64,000 nucleotides of DNA from SIG603 sp963621245. Its GTDB lineage: Bacteria; Bacillota; Clostridia; Oscillospirales; Acutalibacteraceae. The notes beneath the pieces were generated by a model. That model saw only the letters and a program-made list of their open reading frames with translations. It did no database searches and was not told the origin of the DNA. Shown one piece after another: positions 15,122-23,841 of this stretch. Numbering within the stretch: position 1 is the first letter of the stretch; each line of letters opens with the position of its first letter. Position numbers and translations under genes: made by a program. The DNA is taken from positions 14,095 to 78,094 of the forward strand of contig CAVFCW010000008.1 of the NCBI GenBank assembly GCA_963621245.1, written 5' to 3'.

Positions 15122-16713
15122 TTTTGCTCATAAATCGGTTTTATGAGATGGTAAATTTCTCCCGCTCTGGTGTTCGATTCTGTGCCGTATTCCTTTTGAA
15201 GATTTTCGTGCAAAATCTTTTTGCTCTTTGAAGTCACGATAAGTTCCGTGATGGTTTTTGCGTCATTTGGATTATGCATGATTTCGAGAACTTTACGGTA
15301 ATATTTTGCGTACTCGTCCCTATTGTATGTAGGTTCGGGTGCGCTTTTTTCGTCTTTTGGCGGAATCAACGGTTTGATTTTATTGTAGATTTCTTTTGAT
15401 CTTATGCCGTACTCCTGTTGAAGTGTGTTGTGAACGGACATTTTATCGTCGTTCTCCAGGAGAATTTCACTCACCGTTTTGGCTTCGTCTTTGTCCTTTA
15501 TCAGCAGTGAAACCTTAGCGAAAATATCGTCGTCGGTATTTTCTGCTTTTTCCGCATTTTCACTTGGAACAGAATCGTCTTCTGTCGGGGCATCCGAAAC
15601 AATTTCTTCCGAAAGGGAACCGATTTTCGTCTTCTCGGTATCGTCAAGCGGAATTTCGGTTATCTCGGTGCGATTGTCCGCAAGAACAATATCGGTGTTT
15701 TCGCTAACGGTGGCAAGGCTTGTTGTCTCTTCTTTGATCTCTCTTAAAGCTACCTCTGAAACCGTGCTTATTTCGCTTGCTTCCGCCGATTCTTCTGCCG
15801 CTTGCGTGGGAGTTTCTTTCTTGGTCGGCGGCGTAAGTCTTGCGTATGCGCAGATGACGGGAGCTTGTTCGGCTTGCTCTTTTTTTGTCTCTTTTTTCGG
15901 CTCTTCTTTTGCTTTCGGTGTTTCGGGAACAATAGCCGTTTTTGCTTCTTCTTTCGGCTCTGCCGAAACCTCGGCTTTTGTTTCCGCTTTGGGGGCAAGC
16001 TGTGGCAAAATCGGAGATTTAATCTCTGATTTTATCTCCGGTTTTGCTTCCTCTTTCGTTTTTTTAGTGATTTGCGATTTAAGTAAATCGGATTGAGGAG
16101 CTGTATTTTTAGTTACTGTTTTTAAATTATCAGTTTTTTTCGGATTGCTTGGAGCCGAAAAGAAATTTTGTTTTTTCTTGGGTTCGTCAGTTTGGCGGTT
16201 GGGCTTTTTTGCCGTGTTTTGAGCTCTGCTTTTTTTCGCCGATTTATTTGGTTTGTTCGCAGAAGGGAGATTTTTCTTTTTCTTCTGTTTGGCGGTCGAG
16301 CTTACGGTGCTTTTATTTGCGCTCGGCGTAGGTTTGCTCTCGGCGGTATCTCTCGCTTTGTTTGCTATGTTCGGAATTAGGTTTACCGTCACTCCCTTTT
16401 TCTTCCAGAAGTCCATGAGACATTCGTAGCCTTTATCTTCGCTGACGATGAAGAAATTTGAATGCGGGTGCTTTTTAACCATATAGCCGAGGTAGGATGA
16501 AAGCTGAAAATCGAGAAAATCGTGTCTTCCAATTTCCGCCTGTTCAAGCTGAACTTTTGCTTTGGTTGCGTTTATCGATTTCATGCACTCGATTGTTATG
16601 CTCTGGGCATTTTCCGAGTAGAAAATAATAACCTTGTCAAATCTGCCGAGTTTTTCCAAGCCGCAAAGGCCGTGAACCTTCGTGTTTTCGTAGTCAATAA
16701 AATAAATATTCAT
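15118..16713 (-). CDS. NYN/PIN-like nuclease-domain protein with a long charged linker and a duplicated C-terminal module
   Basis: The protein has about 531 residues. Residues about 1-120 form an NYN/PIN-like fold with acidic positions in YFIDYENTK, HDFLDFQL and SEDKGYE, consistent with a metal-dependent RNase. Residues about 120-390 are low-complexity Lys/Pro/Ser/Glu/Thr-rich and probably disordered. The C-terminus has two related modules of about 55 residues. The first has DEAKTVSEILL ... LQQEYGIRSKEIYNKIKPL. The second has NDAKTITELIV ... LQKEYGTESNTRAGEIYHLIKPI (read as separate short motifs). I start at the ATG at 16713 (MNIYFIDYEN); the longer frame overlaps pgsA. It lies 25 bp after pgsA on the same strand. 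Function is unknown; RNA processing is inferred. Confidence 0.65.
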   Translation of the reverse strand: MNIYFIDYENTKVHGLCGLEKLGRFDKVIIFYSENAQSITIECMKSINATKAKVQLEQAEIGRHDFLDFQLSSYLGYMVKKHPHSNFFIVSEDKGYECLMDFWKKKGVTVNLIPNIANKARDTAESKPTPSANKSTVSSTAKQKKKKNLPSANKPNKSAKKSRAQNTAKKPNRQTDEPKKKQNFFSAPSNPKKTDNLKTVTKNTAPQSDLLKSQITKKTKEEAKPEIKSEIKSPILPQLAPKAETKAEVSAEPKEEAKTAIVPETPKAKEEPKKETKKEQAEQAPVICAYARLTPPTKKETPTQAAEESAEASEISTVSEVALREIKEETTSLATVSENTDIVLADNRTEITEIPLDDTEKTKIGSLSEEIVSDAPTEDDSVPSENAEKAENTDDDIFAKVSLLIKDKDEAKTVSEILLENDDKMSVHNTLQQEYGIRSKEIYNKIKPLIPPKDEKSAPEPTYNRDEYAKYYRKVLEIMHNPNDAKTITELIVTSKSKKILHENLQKEYGTESNTRAGEIYHLIKPIYEQN

Positions 16714-16738
16714 TCGTCTTTTCCAAAAGCGTATAAGC

Positions 16739-17308
16739 TTATTTAAAATCTGCAATGGCTTTCCAGTTATCCTTGATGTAGATTATTCCCGAGATGAGTG
16801 CCATAAGTGTGCAAAGACCGACAAAGCACTCGCCGATAATGTAGAAAGCGTTCGAGTAAGCGGCACAAAGACCGAGCTGAAGAATATACTGAAGAATAAT
16901 CACTACCAAAATTGCGATAATCTGGGTTACGGTTTTTGCCTTGCCCCAGTTGTTTGCGGCAATTACGGTTCCGTTGGATGCGGCAACCAAGCGAATTGAC
17001 GTCACGGCGAACTCACGGAACATAATGATGATAACAAAATAAGGGTTTGTATGTCCGAGAGCGACAAAGCATATCATGGCTGCCATGACGAGAATTTTAT
17101 CAGCAAGCGGATCCATAAATTTTCCGAAATTTGTGATGAGGTGATCACGGCGTGCGATTTTTCCGTCAAGGTGATCGGTGTAGGAAGCGACAGCAAAAAG
17201 AATAAGAGCAATGAGGTAGCTGTGGGGAATAAATGTTGCCATCAAAAAGAAAACAAAAAACGGAACGAGTATGACTCTGAGTAAAGTCAGTTTGTTTGGT
17301 AAATTCAT
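16739..17308 (-). CDS. pgsA: CDP-diacylglycerol--glycerol-3-phosphate 3-phosphatidyltransferase
   Basis: This 189-residue integral membrane enzyme of phosphatidylglycerol synthesis makes phosphatidylglycerol phosphate from CDP-diacylglycerol and glycerol 3-phosphate. The CDP-alcohol phosphotransferase motif is complete: DHLDGKIARR with the following GKFMDPLADK. The N-terminal MNLPNKLTLLR is typical of PgsA. The ATG at 17308 follows AAAGGAG; a longer reading adds an unlikely 35 residues across the ribosome site. It is the upstream partner of the NYN gene. Confidence 0.93.
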   Translation of the reverse strand: MNLPNKLTLLRVILVPFFVFFLMATFIPHSYLIALILFAVASYTDHLDGKIARRDHLITNFGKFMDPLADKILVMAAMICFVALGHTNPYFVIIIMFREFAVTSIRLVAASNGTVIAANNWGKAKTVTQIIAILVVIILQYILQLGLCAAYSNAFYIIGECFVGLCTLMALISGIIYIKDNWKAIADFK

Positions 17309-17439
17309 TATAAAATTTCTCCTTTGAGATTTTTTCGCAGGTGATATTTGAAATACATAAATATTATATTCACGTATTTTATTAAGTATAGCATAGCGGA
17401 AAATAATTATCAATTACCGATTGCGTGGACGGTGAGGCA

Positions 17440-17473
17440 AAAAAGGGAGATATTCTCCGAAAAGAATATCTCC
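17440..17473 (-). terminator. Terminator of the response regulator-kinase-htrA unit
   Basis: GGAGATATTCT (17446-17456) pairs perfectly with AGAATATCTCC (17463-17473). On the minus strand it is followed by a T tract, a typical intrinsic terminator just after htrA. Confidence 0.85.
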
Positions 17474-17491
17474 GTCAGAATTTATTTTGTT

Positions 17492-19408
17492 TTATTTTTG
17501 AGTTTCGCCCTCGTCTGCAAGCAAGGTAATTGTAACTTTGTACTCCTTGCCGTTTGCCGGATGAACGATTGTGATTTCGCAGGTGTCGCCCGGTGAATAG
17601 GAGAGAAGCTCGTTTGCAAGAGAAGTGAGGCTTGTGACCTCGTTGCCGTCAACAGCCGTGATAACATCGCCCTCTTTTGCATCGGTGCCCTCAAAGCCAG
17701 ACCCTTCAGTTATGCTTACAATCTCAACGCCCTGAAGTGTGAGATCCTGATAGTTCATTCCCGTTATGCCGAGTCGAACTCTGCCAGATACATAGCCTGT
17801 AGAAAGGAGCTGATCGATGATGTCCTTAGCCTTTGAAACGGGAATTGCAAAGCCCATGCCCTCGTAGTAGTCGGCTACTATCTTTGAGGAGTTGATTCCC
17901 ACAACCTGACCGTACATATTGACAAGGGGGCCGCCCGAGTTGCCCGGGTTAATTGCGGCGTCCGTCTGAATATAAGTCATGCCGTTTGAGGAGTAACTTC
18001 CCACGGTTCTGTCAAGACCGGAGATAACGCCTCTTGTGAGTGAACCCGTGAAGCTTGTGCCGCCGGGGTTTCCGATTGCGATAACCCATTCGCCGATTGT
18101 GAGCTCGCTTGCGTCACCGAACTCGGCTGGTGTGTAGCCGCTTCCGTCAATCTTCAAAATTGCGAGGTCGGTTGTCTTGTCAAAGCCGACAATCACGCAC
18201 TCGTGCTCCTTGCCGTCGCTTGTCGTGACGGTTACGGAAGTGGATTTTGTGTTGTTAACAACGTGGGAGTTTGTGACGATGTAACCGTCCTCGGTTACGA
18301 AAATGCCCGTGGCGTAGCTCTCGCTCTCACCTGAAGTTGTTGTGATCTTCGAATAAATCGTAACGGTGGATGGGAGAACCTTTTCGTAAACCTCCTGGGC
18401 GTCAAGCTCTGCGCCGCTCGGCTTTTTGTTGATGGTGATTCCGTCCGTGTATGGCTTTACTTCAATGTTCGGTTCTGAACTTTCCGAACTCTCGGAATCT
18501 TCACTGCTCTCGGCATTCTTGCCGCCATCTTCGCTACTCTCGGAATTTTCTGAGCTTTCCTCGCTGTTTTCCGAGTTTTCGTCGGGGCTCGGTGCGGGTG
18601 TGACGCTCGGAACAACTTCCGATGAAGCCTTGTTTTTATCCGTTACCTCAAAATGATTTCTCTCGGAAATGAGAGAATAGGAGAAAACTCCGCCGCCGAA
18701 AAGGAACAAAAAGACAAGAACGAAAATAAAGAATTTTGTTCCGCCCTTCATCTTTTTCTTTACGGGTGGCTGGGGCGGCATTGGGGGATACATCGGCGGA
18801 TAATTTTGGTAATTCTGGTAAGCCTGAGGGTTTTGACCGTACGGCATATTCTGCTGATACGGCTGATTTCCCTGCGGATACGGCATATTTTGCGGCATCG
18901 GCTGTCCGCCTTGCGGATAAGGCATATTTGCCGTGTTCGGATAAGCACCGTAATAATTCTGCTGATACTGCTGAGGAGCGCCGTTCGGCTGACCGTAGCT
19001 TGTCTGCGGTGCCTGCTGCGGCTGAGAAGTCGGCGGATAGACAAATCCGCCCTGACGGTAAGCGCCGTACGGTGCAGCATTTCCGTAAGGCTGTGCGCTT
19101 TGTGGTGCCTGATAGCTTGGAGCCTTAACATCAGGCGTTTGATAAGCCGTGTTTGTGCCGCTTACAGGTTCGGGGTTGCCGTTTGAGATAGGCTGTTCGG
19201 CTTGCGGTGCGGCAACGGGAGTAACAGTTTGAGTTTCTTTATCTTCTTTAGGCTCTTCCGCGGTTTCGGTCGGCAGAGCCGTTTCTTCGCTTGCGGCGTC
19301 CGTTGACGGCTCTTCGGCGGTTTCTTTTATTTCTTCTTTTACGGCATTTTCTTCCGCTTTGTTCTCGTTCTCGACGTTATCGAGATTCTTTTCTTTTTTC
19401 TCAAACAT
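17492..19408 (-). CDS. htrA: HtrA/DegP-like membrane serine protease with a long Pro/Gln/Tyr-rich cytoplasmic region
   Basis: The protein has 638 residues. Residues about 1-60 are acidic, and about 60-225 are Pro/Gln/Tyr/Asn-rich with repeated PYPQG and QNMPY motifs. One membrane segment near 232-252 follows. An acidic Ser/Glu linker leads to a trypsin-like domain with the His in VTNSHVV, the Asp in TTDLAILKI and the Ser in INPGNSGGPL. One PDZ domain is at the C-terminus. HtrA proteases degrade or refold misfolded exported proteins. It is the third gene of an operon with a response regulator and kinase, an arrangement reminiscent of CssRS control of htrA in Bacillus. The unusually long repetitive N-terminus is notable and its role is unknown. 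Confidence 0.92.
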   Translation of the reverse strand: MFEKKEKNLDNVENENKAEENAVKEEIKETAEEPSTDAASEETALPTETAEEPKEDKETQTVTPVAAPQAEQPISNGNPEPVSGTNTAYQTPDVKAPSYQAPQSAQPYGNAAPYGAYRQGGFVYPPTSQPQQAPQTSYGQPNGAPQQYQQNYYGAYPNTANMPYPQGGQPMPQNMPYPQGNQPYQQNMPYGQNPQAYQNYQNYPPMYPPMPPQPPVKKKMKGGTKFFIFVLVFLFLFGGGVFSYSLISERNHFEVTDKNKASSEVVPSVTPAPSPDENSENSEESSENSESSEDGGKNAESSEDSESSESSEPNIEVKPYTDGITINKKPSGAELDAQEVYEKVLPSTVTIYSKITTTSGESESYATGIFVTEDGYIVTNSHVVNNTKSTSVTVTTSDGKEHECVIVGFDKTTDLAILKIDGSGYTPAEFGDASELTIGEWVIAIGNPGGTSFTGSLTRGVISGLDRTVGSYSSNGMTYIQTDAAINPGNSGGPLVNMYGQVVGINSSKIVADYYEGMGFAIPVSKAKDIIDQLLSTGYVSGRVRLGITGMNYQDLTLQGVEIVSITEGSGFEGTDAKEGDVITAVDGNEVTSLTSLANELLSYSPGDTCEITIVHPANGKEYKVTITLLADEGETQK

Positions 19409-19423
19409 TTTTAATTCCTTTCG

Positions 19424-20947
19424 TCAGATATCGACGTCCTGAATATCGTCATCGATTGAATCTGACAGATTGATAACCTTTTCGGGATTTTTCTGATTGT
19501 TGGCGGGTTTCGGAATATAAAGGTCAAATCTGCAATACTCGTTCTCGACTGAAGAAACGGTTATGTCTCCGCCGTGAAGTTTGAGTATGGTTTTGCAGAG
19601 GAAAAGACCCAAGCCGAGACCGTTTTTATCTTTGGATCTCGATTTATCCGTCTTGTAGAATCTGTCGAAAACTCTCGGCAGATCGTCGGCTGAAATTCCC
19701 ATGCCGCTGTTTTCTATCGAGAGACAAGCTCGGTCGATGCTGTCGGCAAGGGTGAAAGATATGTAGCCGCCTTCGTTTGTGAATTTTACGGCGTTTTCAA
19801 CAATGTTGTAAATAACCTGATGCAGTAAATCCTGATCGCCGTAAACCGTTATCGGAACGGCGTTCTCGAGATTTCTTATCTCGATTTTTTTCTCGTCTAT
19901 TTTCTGCTCGAATGTGAGAACGGTCTGGAAAACCGTATCGGTCAAATCGAATTTGACGGGATTTATTTTGAGTTCGCCGGAATCTATTCTCGAGAGATTG
20001 AGCATTGAACGTACAAGTCTCGAAAGTCGCTTAACCTCGTCGGAAACAATCTTGAGGTAATAGTTTTGTCTCTCCGGTGGGATAGTTCCGTCAAGAATAC
20101 CGTCGATAAATCCCGCGATGGTCGTCATAGGCGTTTTAAGCTCGTGCGAAACATTGGCAATAAAGCTTCTTCTCATGCTCTCAGAGTCCGAAAGCGAGTT
20201 AGCCATATTGTTGAATGCGTGTCCGAGTTCGCCTATCTCGTCGTCACGGTCATCGGGAACACGAATTGAGAAATCGCCGTCTCCGAATGCCTTTGCGGCG
20301 GCTGACATCTGGCGCAGAGGTTTAACCATTTTGTAGGTGAACGCCCAAACAAGGAAGAACGAAATTATAAACGTGACAAGCGCCGCCAAAACGAAAATTC
20401 TTACGGTGTCCTGTCTGTAATTCTGAAAGCTTTTCGATACCGTTGCGGCAAACACAGCGCCGACGATGTGCTCCTCACCGTTTGAGTCCGTTATCACAAG
20501 CGGAACGCCTATGGTGAGGTAGGCTTTGTTGTAAGAGTTTCCGAAATTCGACCTGAACTCCGTGTAGCCTGACATGGCGTCGTCAACATATTTTTGGTCT
20601 ACATTTCCGACTTTTGAGCCGTCGAGTCCGCTGCACGAGTAAACACCCAAGAGGCGCTTGCCGTTTTGATCGGTCACAAATATGTCGGCGTCCATATTGA
20701 CGCTTAAAATATCCGTGAGTGCGCTTGTAGCCTGAATGTTTAAGGTGTAGCCGTCTTTTTCGTCGTAATTTGTGAACTGCGAGCAAAAGCTTGCAACGCT
20801 TGTGGCGTCGCTTATAAGGGTGTTTCGGCTCTCGCTTGTCCAGTACCTTGTGAAGAGGGTGGTGGTTATGGAGCCGAGAATGATGTAGCTTATCAAAAGA
20901 ATTGCCATCGTCACCCACAAGTATTTGCGAAATAACGATTTTCTCAT
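19424..20947 (-). CDS. Sensor histidine kinase (HAMP-HisKA-HATPase)
   Basis: The protein has 507 residues: an N-terminal membrane segment, an extracytoplasmic sensor of about 140 residues, and a second membrane segment near 180-200. HAMP (VKPLRQMSAAAKAFGDG), HisKA with the phosphoacceptor His in ANVSHELKTPM, and HATPase motifs (N box IIYNIVENAVKF, G boxes NGLGLGLFLCK) follow. It starts 3 nt after its response regulator and is followed by htrA after 15 nt. Secretion or envelope stress is the likely signal from the htrA linkage, which is inference. Confidence 0.92.
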   Translation of the reverse strand: MRKSLFRKYLWVTMAILLISYIILGSITTTLFTRYWTSESRNTLISDATSVASFCSQFTNYDEKDGYTLNIQATSALTDILSVNMDADIFVTDQNGKRLLGVYSCSGLDGSKVGNVDQKYVDDAMSGYTEFRSNFGNSYNKAYLTIGVPLVITDSNGEEHIVGAVFAATVSKSFQNYRQDTVRIFVLAALVTFIISFFLVWAFTYKMVKPLRQMSAAAKAFGDGDFSIRVPDDRDDEIGELGHAFNNMANSLSDSESMRRSFIANVSHELKTPMTTIAGFIDGILDGTIPPERQNYYLKIVSDEVKRLSRLVRSMLNLSRIDSGELKINPVKFDLTDTVFQTVLTFEQKIDEKKIEIRNLENAVPITVYGDQDLLHQVIYNIVENAVKFTNEGGYISFTLADSIDRACLSIENSGMGISADDLPRVFDRFYKTDKSRSKDKNGLGLGLFLCKTILKLHGGDITVSSVENEYCRFDLYIPKPANNQKNPEKVINLSDSIDDDIQDVDI

Positions 20948-20950
20948 AGC

Positions 20951-21634
20951 TTATTCCTTTACTTCAAACTTATAGCCGACGCCCCATACGGTTTTGAGAG
21001 CCCACTTGTCGGATACGCCCTCGAGCTTTTCACGAAGACGCTTGACGTGAACGTCAACTGTTCTTGAGTCGCCGTAGTAATCGAATCCCCAAACTTCATC
21101 GAGGAGCTGGTCACGGGTGAAAACACGGTTCGGGTTTGATGCAAGGTGATAGATGAGCTCCATTTCTTTCGGCGGAGTGTCAATCTGAACGCCGTTAACC
21201 TTTAACTCGTAGTTGGTGAGGTTGATGGAAAGCTTGTCGTAATTTACCTGCTTTACAGCCTCGCCCTCTTTTTTGCCCGTTCTGCGGAGAACGGCATTGA
21301 TTCTTGCCACAATTTCCTTTGACTCGAACGGCTTAACAACATAGTCGTCGGCGCCGAGTTCGAGACCCAAAACCTTATCAAAAACCTCGCCCTTTGCGGT
21401 GAGCATGATTATGGGGCATTCGCTGGTTTTTCTTATCTCACGGCACACCTGCCAGCCGTCAAGAACGGGGAGCATAAGGTCGAGAAGAACGAGGTCGGGA
21501 TTGAAGCGGTTAAACTCCTCGATCGCCTGTTTTCCGTCGTTTGCGATTTTGGTTTCGGAACCTTCTTTTTCGATATAGAGCCTTAAAAGCTCGCATATAT
21601 TTTTGTCGTCATCGACAATAAGTATTTTTGCCAT
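20951..21634 (-). CDS. OmpR-family response regulator
   Basis: The protein has 227 residues. The receiver domain carries an acidic pocket (VDDD), phosphoacceptor Asp52 in LVLLDLMLP, and the conserved Lys in YVVKPFE. The C-terminal winged helix has FTRDQLLDEVWGFDYYGDSR (at the 20-residue limit) and RTVDVHVKRLREKL. It is the first gene of the regulator-kinase-htrA operon, and the kinase begins 3 nt later. It probably controls htrA and itself. The ribosome site GGAGG precedes the ATG. Confidence 0.93.
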   Translation of the reverse strand: MAKILIVDDDKNICELLRLYIEKEGSETKIANDGKQAIEEFNRFNPDLVLLDLMLPVLDGWQVCREIRKTSECPIIMLTAKGEVFDKVLGLELGADDYVVKPFESKEIVARINAVLRRTGKKEGEAVKQVNYDKLSINLTNYELKVNGVQIDTPPKEMELIYHLASNPNRVFTRDQLLDEVWGFDYYGDSRTVDVHVKRLREKLEGVSDKWALKTVWGVGYKFEVKE

Positions 21635-21668
21635 TAAAATTATCCTCCAAACATAATCCTATATCATA

Positions 21669-21697
21669 ATTTTAATTTAAAAATTTAATAAAAGCAA
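21669..21697 (-). promoter_or_regulatory. Predicted promoter of the regulator-kinase-htrA operon
   Basis: On the minus strand TTGCTT (21697-21692), 17 bp and TAAAAT (21674-21669), with a predicted start near 21662. Confidence 0.4.
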
Positions 21698-21726
21698 GAA
21701 TAATGAATGAATATTGTGTGAATACG

Positions 21727-21755
21727 AAAAAGGGGCCGTCCCAAAGGACGACCCC
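21727..21755 (-). terminator. Terminator of ptsH
   Basis: On the minus strand GGGGTCGTCC pairs with GGACGGCCCC (one G-T pair) and is followed by TTTTTC. It lies about 50 bp after the ptsH stop. Confidence 0.75.
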
Positions 21756-21803
21756 AACCGATTATTTGCTTATTTGTTTGTAACAAACTTGCACGACCAT
21801 TGA

Positions 21804-22067
21804 TTACTCAGCGAAACCGGACTTGATAAGAGCTACGAGGCTCTCAACAGCTTCTTCATCGTCTGCACCGTCTGCGATGATGCGGATGTTTGTGCCGCCG
21901 ACAATACCAAGTGAAAGAACACCGAGAAGTGACTTTGCGTTTACTCTTCTCTCCTCTTTCTCAACCCAGATGGATGATTTGAACTCATTTGCCTTCTGGA
22001 TGAAAAATGTAGCCGGACGAGCATGTAAGCCTACCTGATTCTCAACTAAGACTTCCTTATCGTACAT
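21804..22067 (-). CDS. ptsH: Phosphocarrier protein HPr
   Basis: This 87-residue PTS phosphocarrier has His15 in VGLHARPAT, the site phosphorylated by enzyme I. Ser46 in NAKSLLGV is the site of HPr kinase regulation in Firmicutes. Both residues are present, so this is HPr rather than the Crh paralog, which lacks His15. The gene stands alone; ptsI is not adjacent in this window. It has its own promoter at 22168-22195 and a terminator downstream. HPr with phosphorylated Ser46 would act as CcpA corepressor. Confidence 0.93.
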   Translation of the reverse strand: MYDKEVLVENQVGLHARPATFFIQKANEFKSSIWVEKEERRVNAKSLLGVLSLGIVGGTNIRIIADGADDEEAVESLVALIKSGFAE

Positions 22068-22395
22068 TTTGATTCACTCTCCTAAGTTTTTAGATAGTTA
22101 GATAGATATTTTTTGGGTGTGATTTTTGCTGTTTTTTGCTGTTTTTGCTGCAATAAAAACTATAAGAATTATAGCACAATAAAATAAGTAGTCAATAAAA
22201 AATGCCGATTTTCGTTTGCTTGAACTGAAAAACTTGTTTTTAGAATTTTCTATTTGTGCAATTCTCACCAAATTTTTACAAAAAATTAACTTTTCGAGAA
22301 TCCGTTCACTCAACAAAACGGCCAATTATCGGTCAATACTATACAAAATTTTTACGATGTGAGTTTATTTCTGTGAAAAAGAATTAAAAAATCCC
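22068..22395. other. Intergenic region upstream of ptsH and downstream of trmD
   Basis: This is 328 bp of AT-rich DNA. It holds the ptsH promoter and a roughly 94-nt leader containing three AGCAAAAA-type repeats (22120-22152, minus strand). The right half, between the promoter and the trmD stop, shows no convincing gene or strong terminator. Confidence 0.6.
22168..22195 (-). promoter_or_regulatory. Strong predicted promoter of ptsH
   Basis: On the minus strand TTGACT (22195-22190), 16 bp and TATAAT (22173-22168), with a TGC extended -10. The predicted start is near 22161. Confidence 0.65.
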
Positions 22396-23130
22396 TTATC
22401 TTTTGTTTCTGAGTAACGAAAGATACTTTTTATCGTCATTTGTCAGGACAGCTGTCTCTAATATGTCAGGGCGGCACGAAAGTGTGATTTCGAGACTTTT
22501 GTGTCTTTTCCACTCCTCGACTTTTGCGTGATTGCCCGATGTGAGTTCCTCGGGAACGCCTCTGCCGTGAAATTCCGCGGGTCTTGTGTACTGCGGATAT
22601 TCGAGAAGTCCGCTGTAATGGCTTTCTTCCGTAAAGCACGTATCCTCTGCCAAAACACCCGGTATCATACGGCTTACGGCGTCGGTCAGAATGATTGCGG
22701 GCATCTCGCCGCCCGTGAGAACATAATCACCGCAGGAAATCTGCTCGTCCACGTATTCGTCAATTATTCTCTCATCAATTCCCTCGTAGTGGCCGCAGAG
22801 AATGCAGATGCTGTCCTCCTTTGAAAGCCGCTTGACCGTCTCTTGGTTTAGCACCTTTCCTCTTGGGGACATATAGATGACATACGGCTTTTTGCCGAGG
22901 TGTTCGCTTAAAACATCTATTGCCTCGGCTATCGGCTCGGGCTTTAAAAGCATGCCTTTACCGCCGCCGAACGGGCAGTCATCAACACGCTTGTGCTTAT
23001 CGTGGGCGTAATTTCGAAGCTGATGAAAGCAAACTTGGAGAAAGCCTTTTTTTCTGGCTCTTCCGATAATGCTCTCGTTAAGAATTGTTTCGCACATATC
23101 GGGAAACAGCGTGATAAGATCTATTCTCAT
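22396..23130 (-). CDS. trmD: tRNA (guanine-37 N1)-methyltransferase
   Basis: This 244-residue SPOUT-class enzyme makes m1G37 in tRNAs and prevents +1 frameshifting. The knotted SAM-binding region is present (LCGHYEGIDERI, SCGDYVLTGGE and the following AVSRMIPGVL). The N-terminus MRIDLITLFPDM is canonical. It starts 2 nt after rimM and forms a two-gene unit. In most Firmicutes this pair continues directly from ffh-rpsP-khpA; here those genes are about 9 kb away. Confidence 0.96.
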   Translation of the reverse strand: MRIDLITLFPDMCETILNESIIGRARKKGFLQVCFHQLRNYAHDKHKRVDDCPFGGGKGMLLKPEPIAEAIDVLSEHLGKKPYVIYMSPRGKVLNQETVKRLSKEDSICILCGHYEGIDERIIDEYVDEQISCGDYVLTGGEMPAIILTDAVSRMIPGVLAEDTCFTEESHYSGLLEYPQYTRPAEFHGRGVPEELTSGNHAKVEEWKRHKSLEITLSCRPDILETAVLTNDDKKYLSLLRNKR

Positions 23131-23132
23131 GG

Positions 23133-23657
23133 TTATTTATCCTCTATGGCGTCGTCGTCAAAAATGCCGGGAATGGGCGTGATGAAGATTTTTCCGCCTT
23201 CGATGTCGGTGCTTTTAATCATAGGCTTTACGGCCGGGAAAAGGTATTCTTTGCCCTCATTCTTTATAACGTAAACATCGTTTGCGGGAGCCTGAATTAT
23301 ATCGTCTATTTTTCCGTACACTTTGCCCGTGTCGGCGTCAATCACTTCAAGACCGATAAGATCTCTCAAGAAATATTTTCCCTTTGGCAAGTGAGCGTCG
23401 TTTCTGTCGATATAAACTACTTTTCCTCTGTAAGTATCTGCTTTTGAGGGATCGTCCACGCCCTCAATCGTGATGAGAACCTGATTTTTATGCACACGCG
23501 AGGAAATGAGACCCAAGTCGGTCTTTCCCTCGTTAAGATACAGCTTTTTGAATTTTTTCAGCATCTCGGGGGAGTCCGTCCAAGGCTCGATTTTCATTTC
23601 GCCCTTTATTCCGTGAGTGCCGACAATTTTACCTGCTTCGATAAAACGGTTTTGCAT
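23133..23657 (-). CDS. rimM: 16S rRNA processing protein RimM
   Basis: This 174-residue protein binds ribosomal protein S19 and assists maturation of the 30S head. The N-terminal RimM domain begins FIEAGKIVGTHGIKGEMKIEP (given here as a compressed motif). A C-terminal PRC-barrel includes LRDLIGLEVIDADTGKVYG. The ATG at 23657 has the excellent ribosome site AGGAGG; an upstream in-frame codon would add 18 implausible residues. It is cotranscribed with trmD. Confidence 0.94.
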   Translation of the reverse strand: MQNRFIEAGKIVGTHGIKGEMKIEPWTDSPEMLKKFKKLYLNEGKTDLGLISSRVHKNQVLITIEGVDDPSKADTYRGKVVYIDRNDAHLPKGKYFLRDLIGLEVIDADTGKVYGKIDDIIQAPANDVYVIKNEGKEYLFPAVKPMIKSTDIEGGKIFITPIPGIFDDDAIEDK

Positions 23658-23753
23658 TTTCTTCCTCCTTAAATAAGGAAATTTTATTGTGAGTGTAGTC
23701 AATAATAACATATTTTTAAGTTTTTGTCATTCAATCTTTTAATTCGGCGTGTG

Positions 23754-23782
23754 TTCACAAAATAACCTCTTTGTGATAAAAT
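23754..23782 (+). promoter_or_regulatory. Predicted promoter of typA
   Basis: TTCACA (23754-23759), 17 bp and TAAAAT (23777-23782), with a TGA extended -10. TCACAAA and TTTGTGA form an inverted repeat inside the promoter, separated by 8 bp; this may be a regulator site or chance. Confidence 0.45.
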
Positions 23783-23841
23783 ATAAATTCGTGATATTAG
23801 ACATTATTTTCATTTGCATATAGAGAGAGGAAGAATGCTTT

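Noticed and set aside
15479..16096. A Ser-rich open frame opposite the linker of the NYN gene
   Set aside because: The low-complexity Lys/Glu codons of the real gene produce a long antisense frame; the product has no domain.
22098..22325. A possible small membrane protein upstream of ptsH
   Set aside because: It lies across the ptsH promoter and leader on the same strand, and its composition reflects AT-rich DNA.
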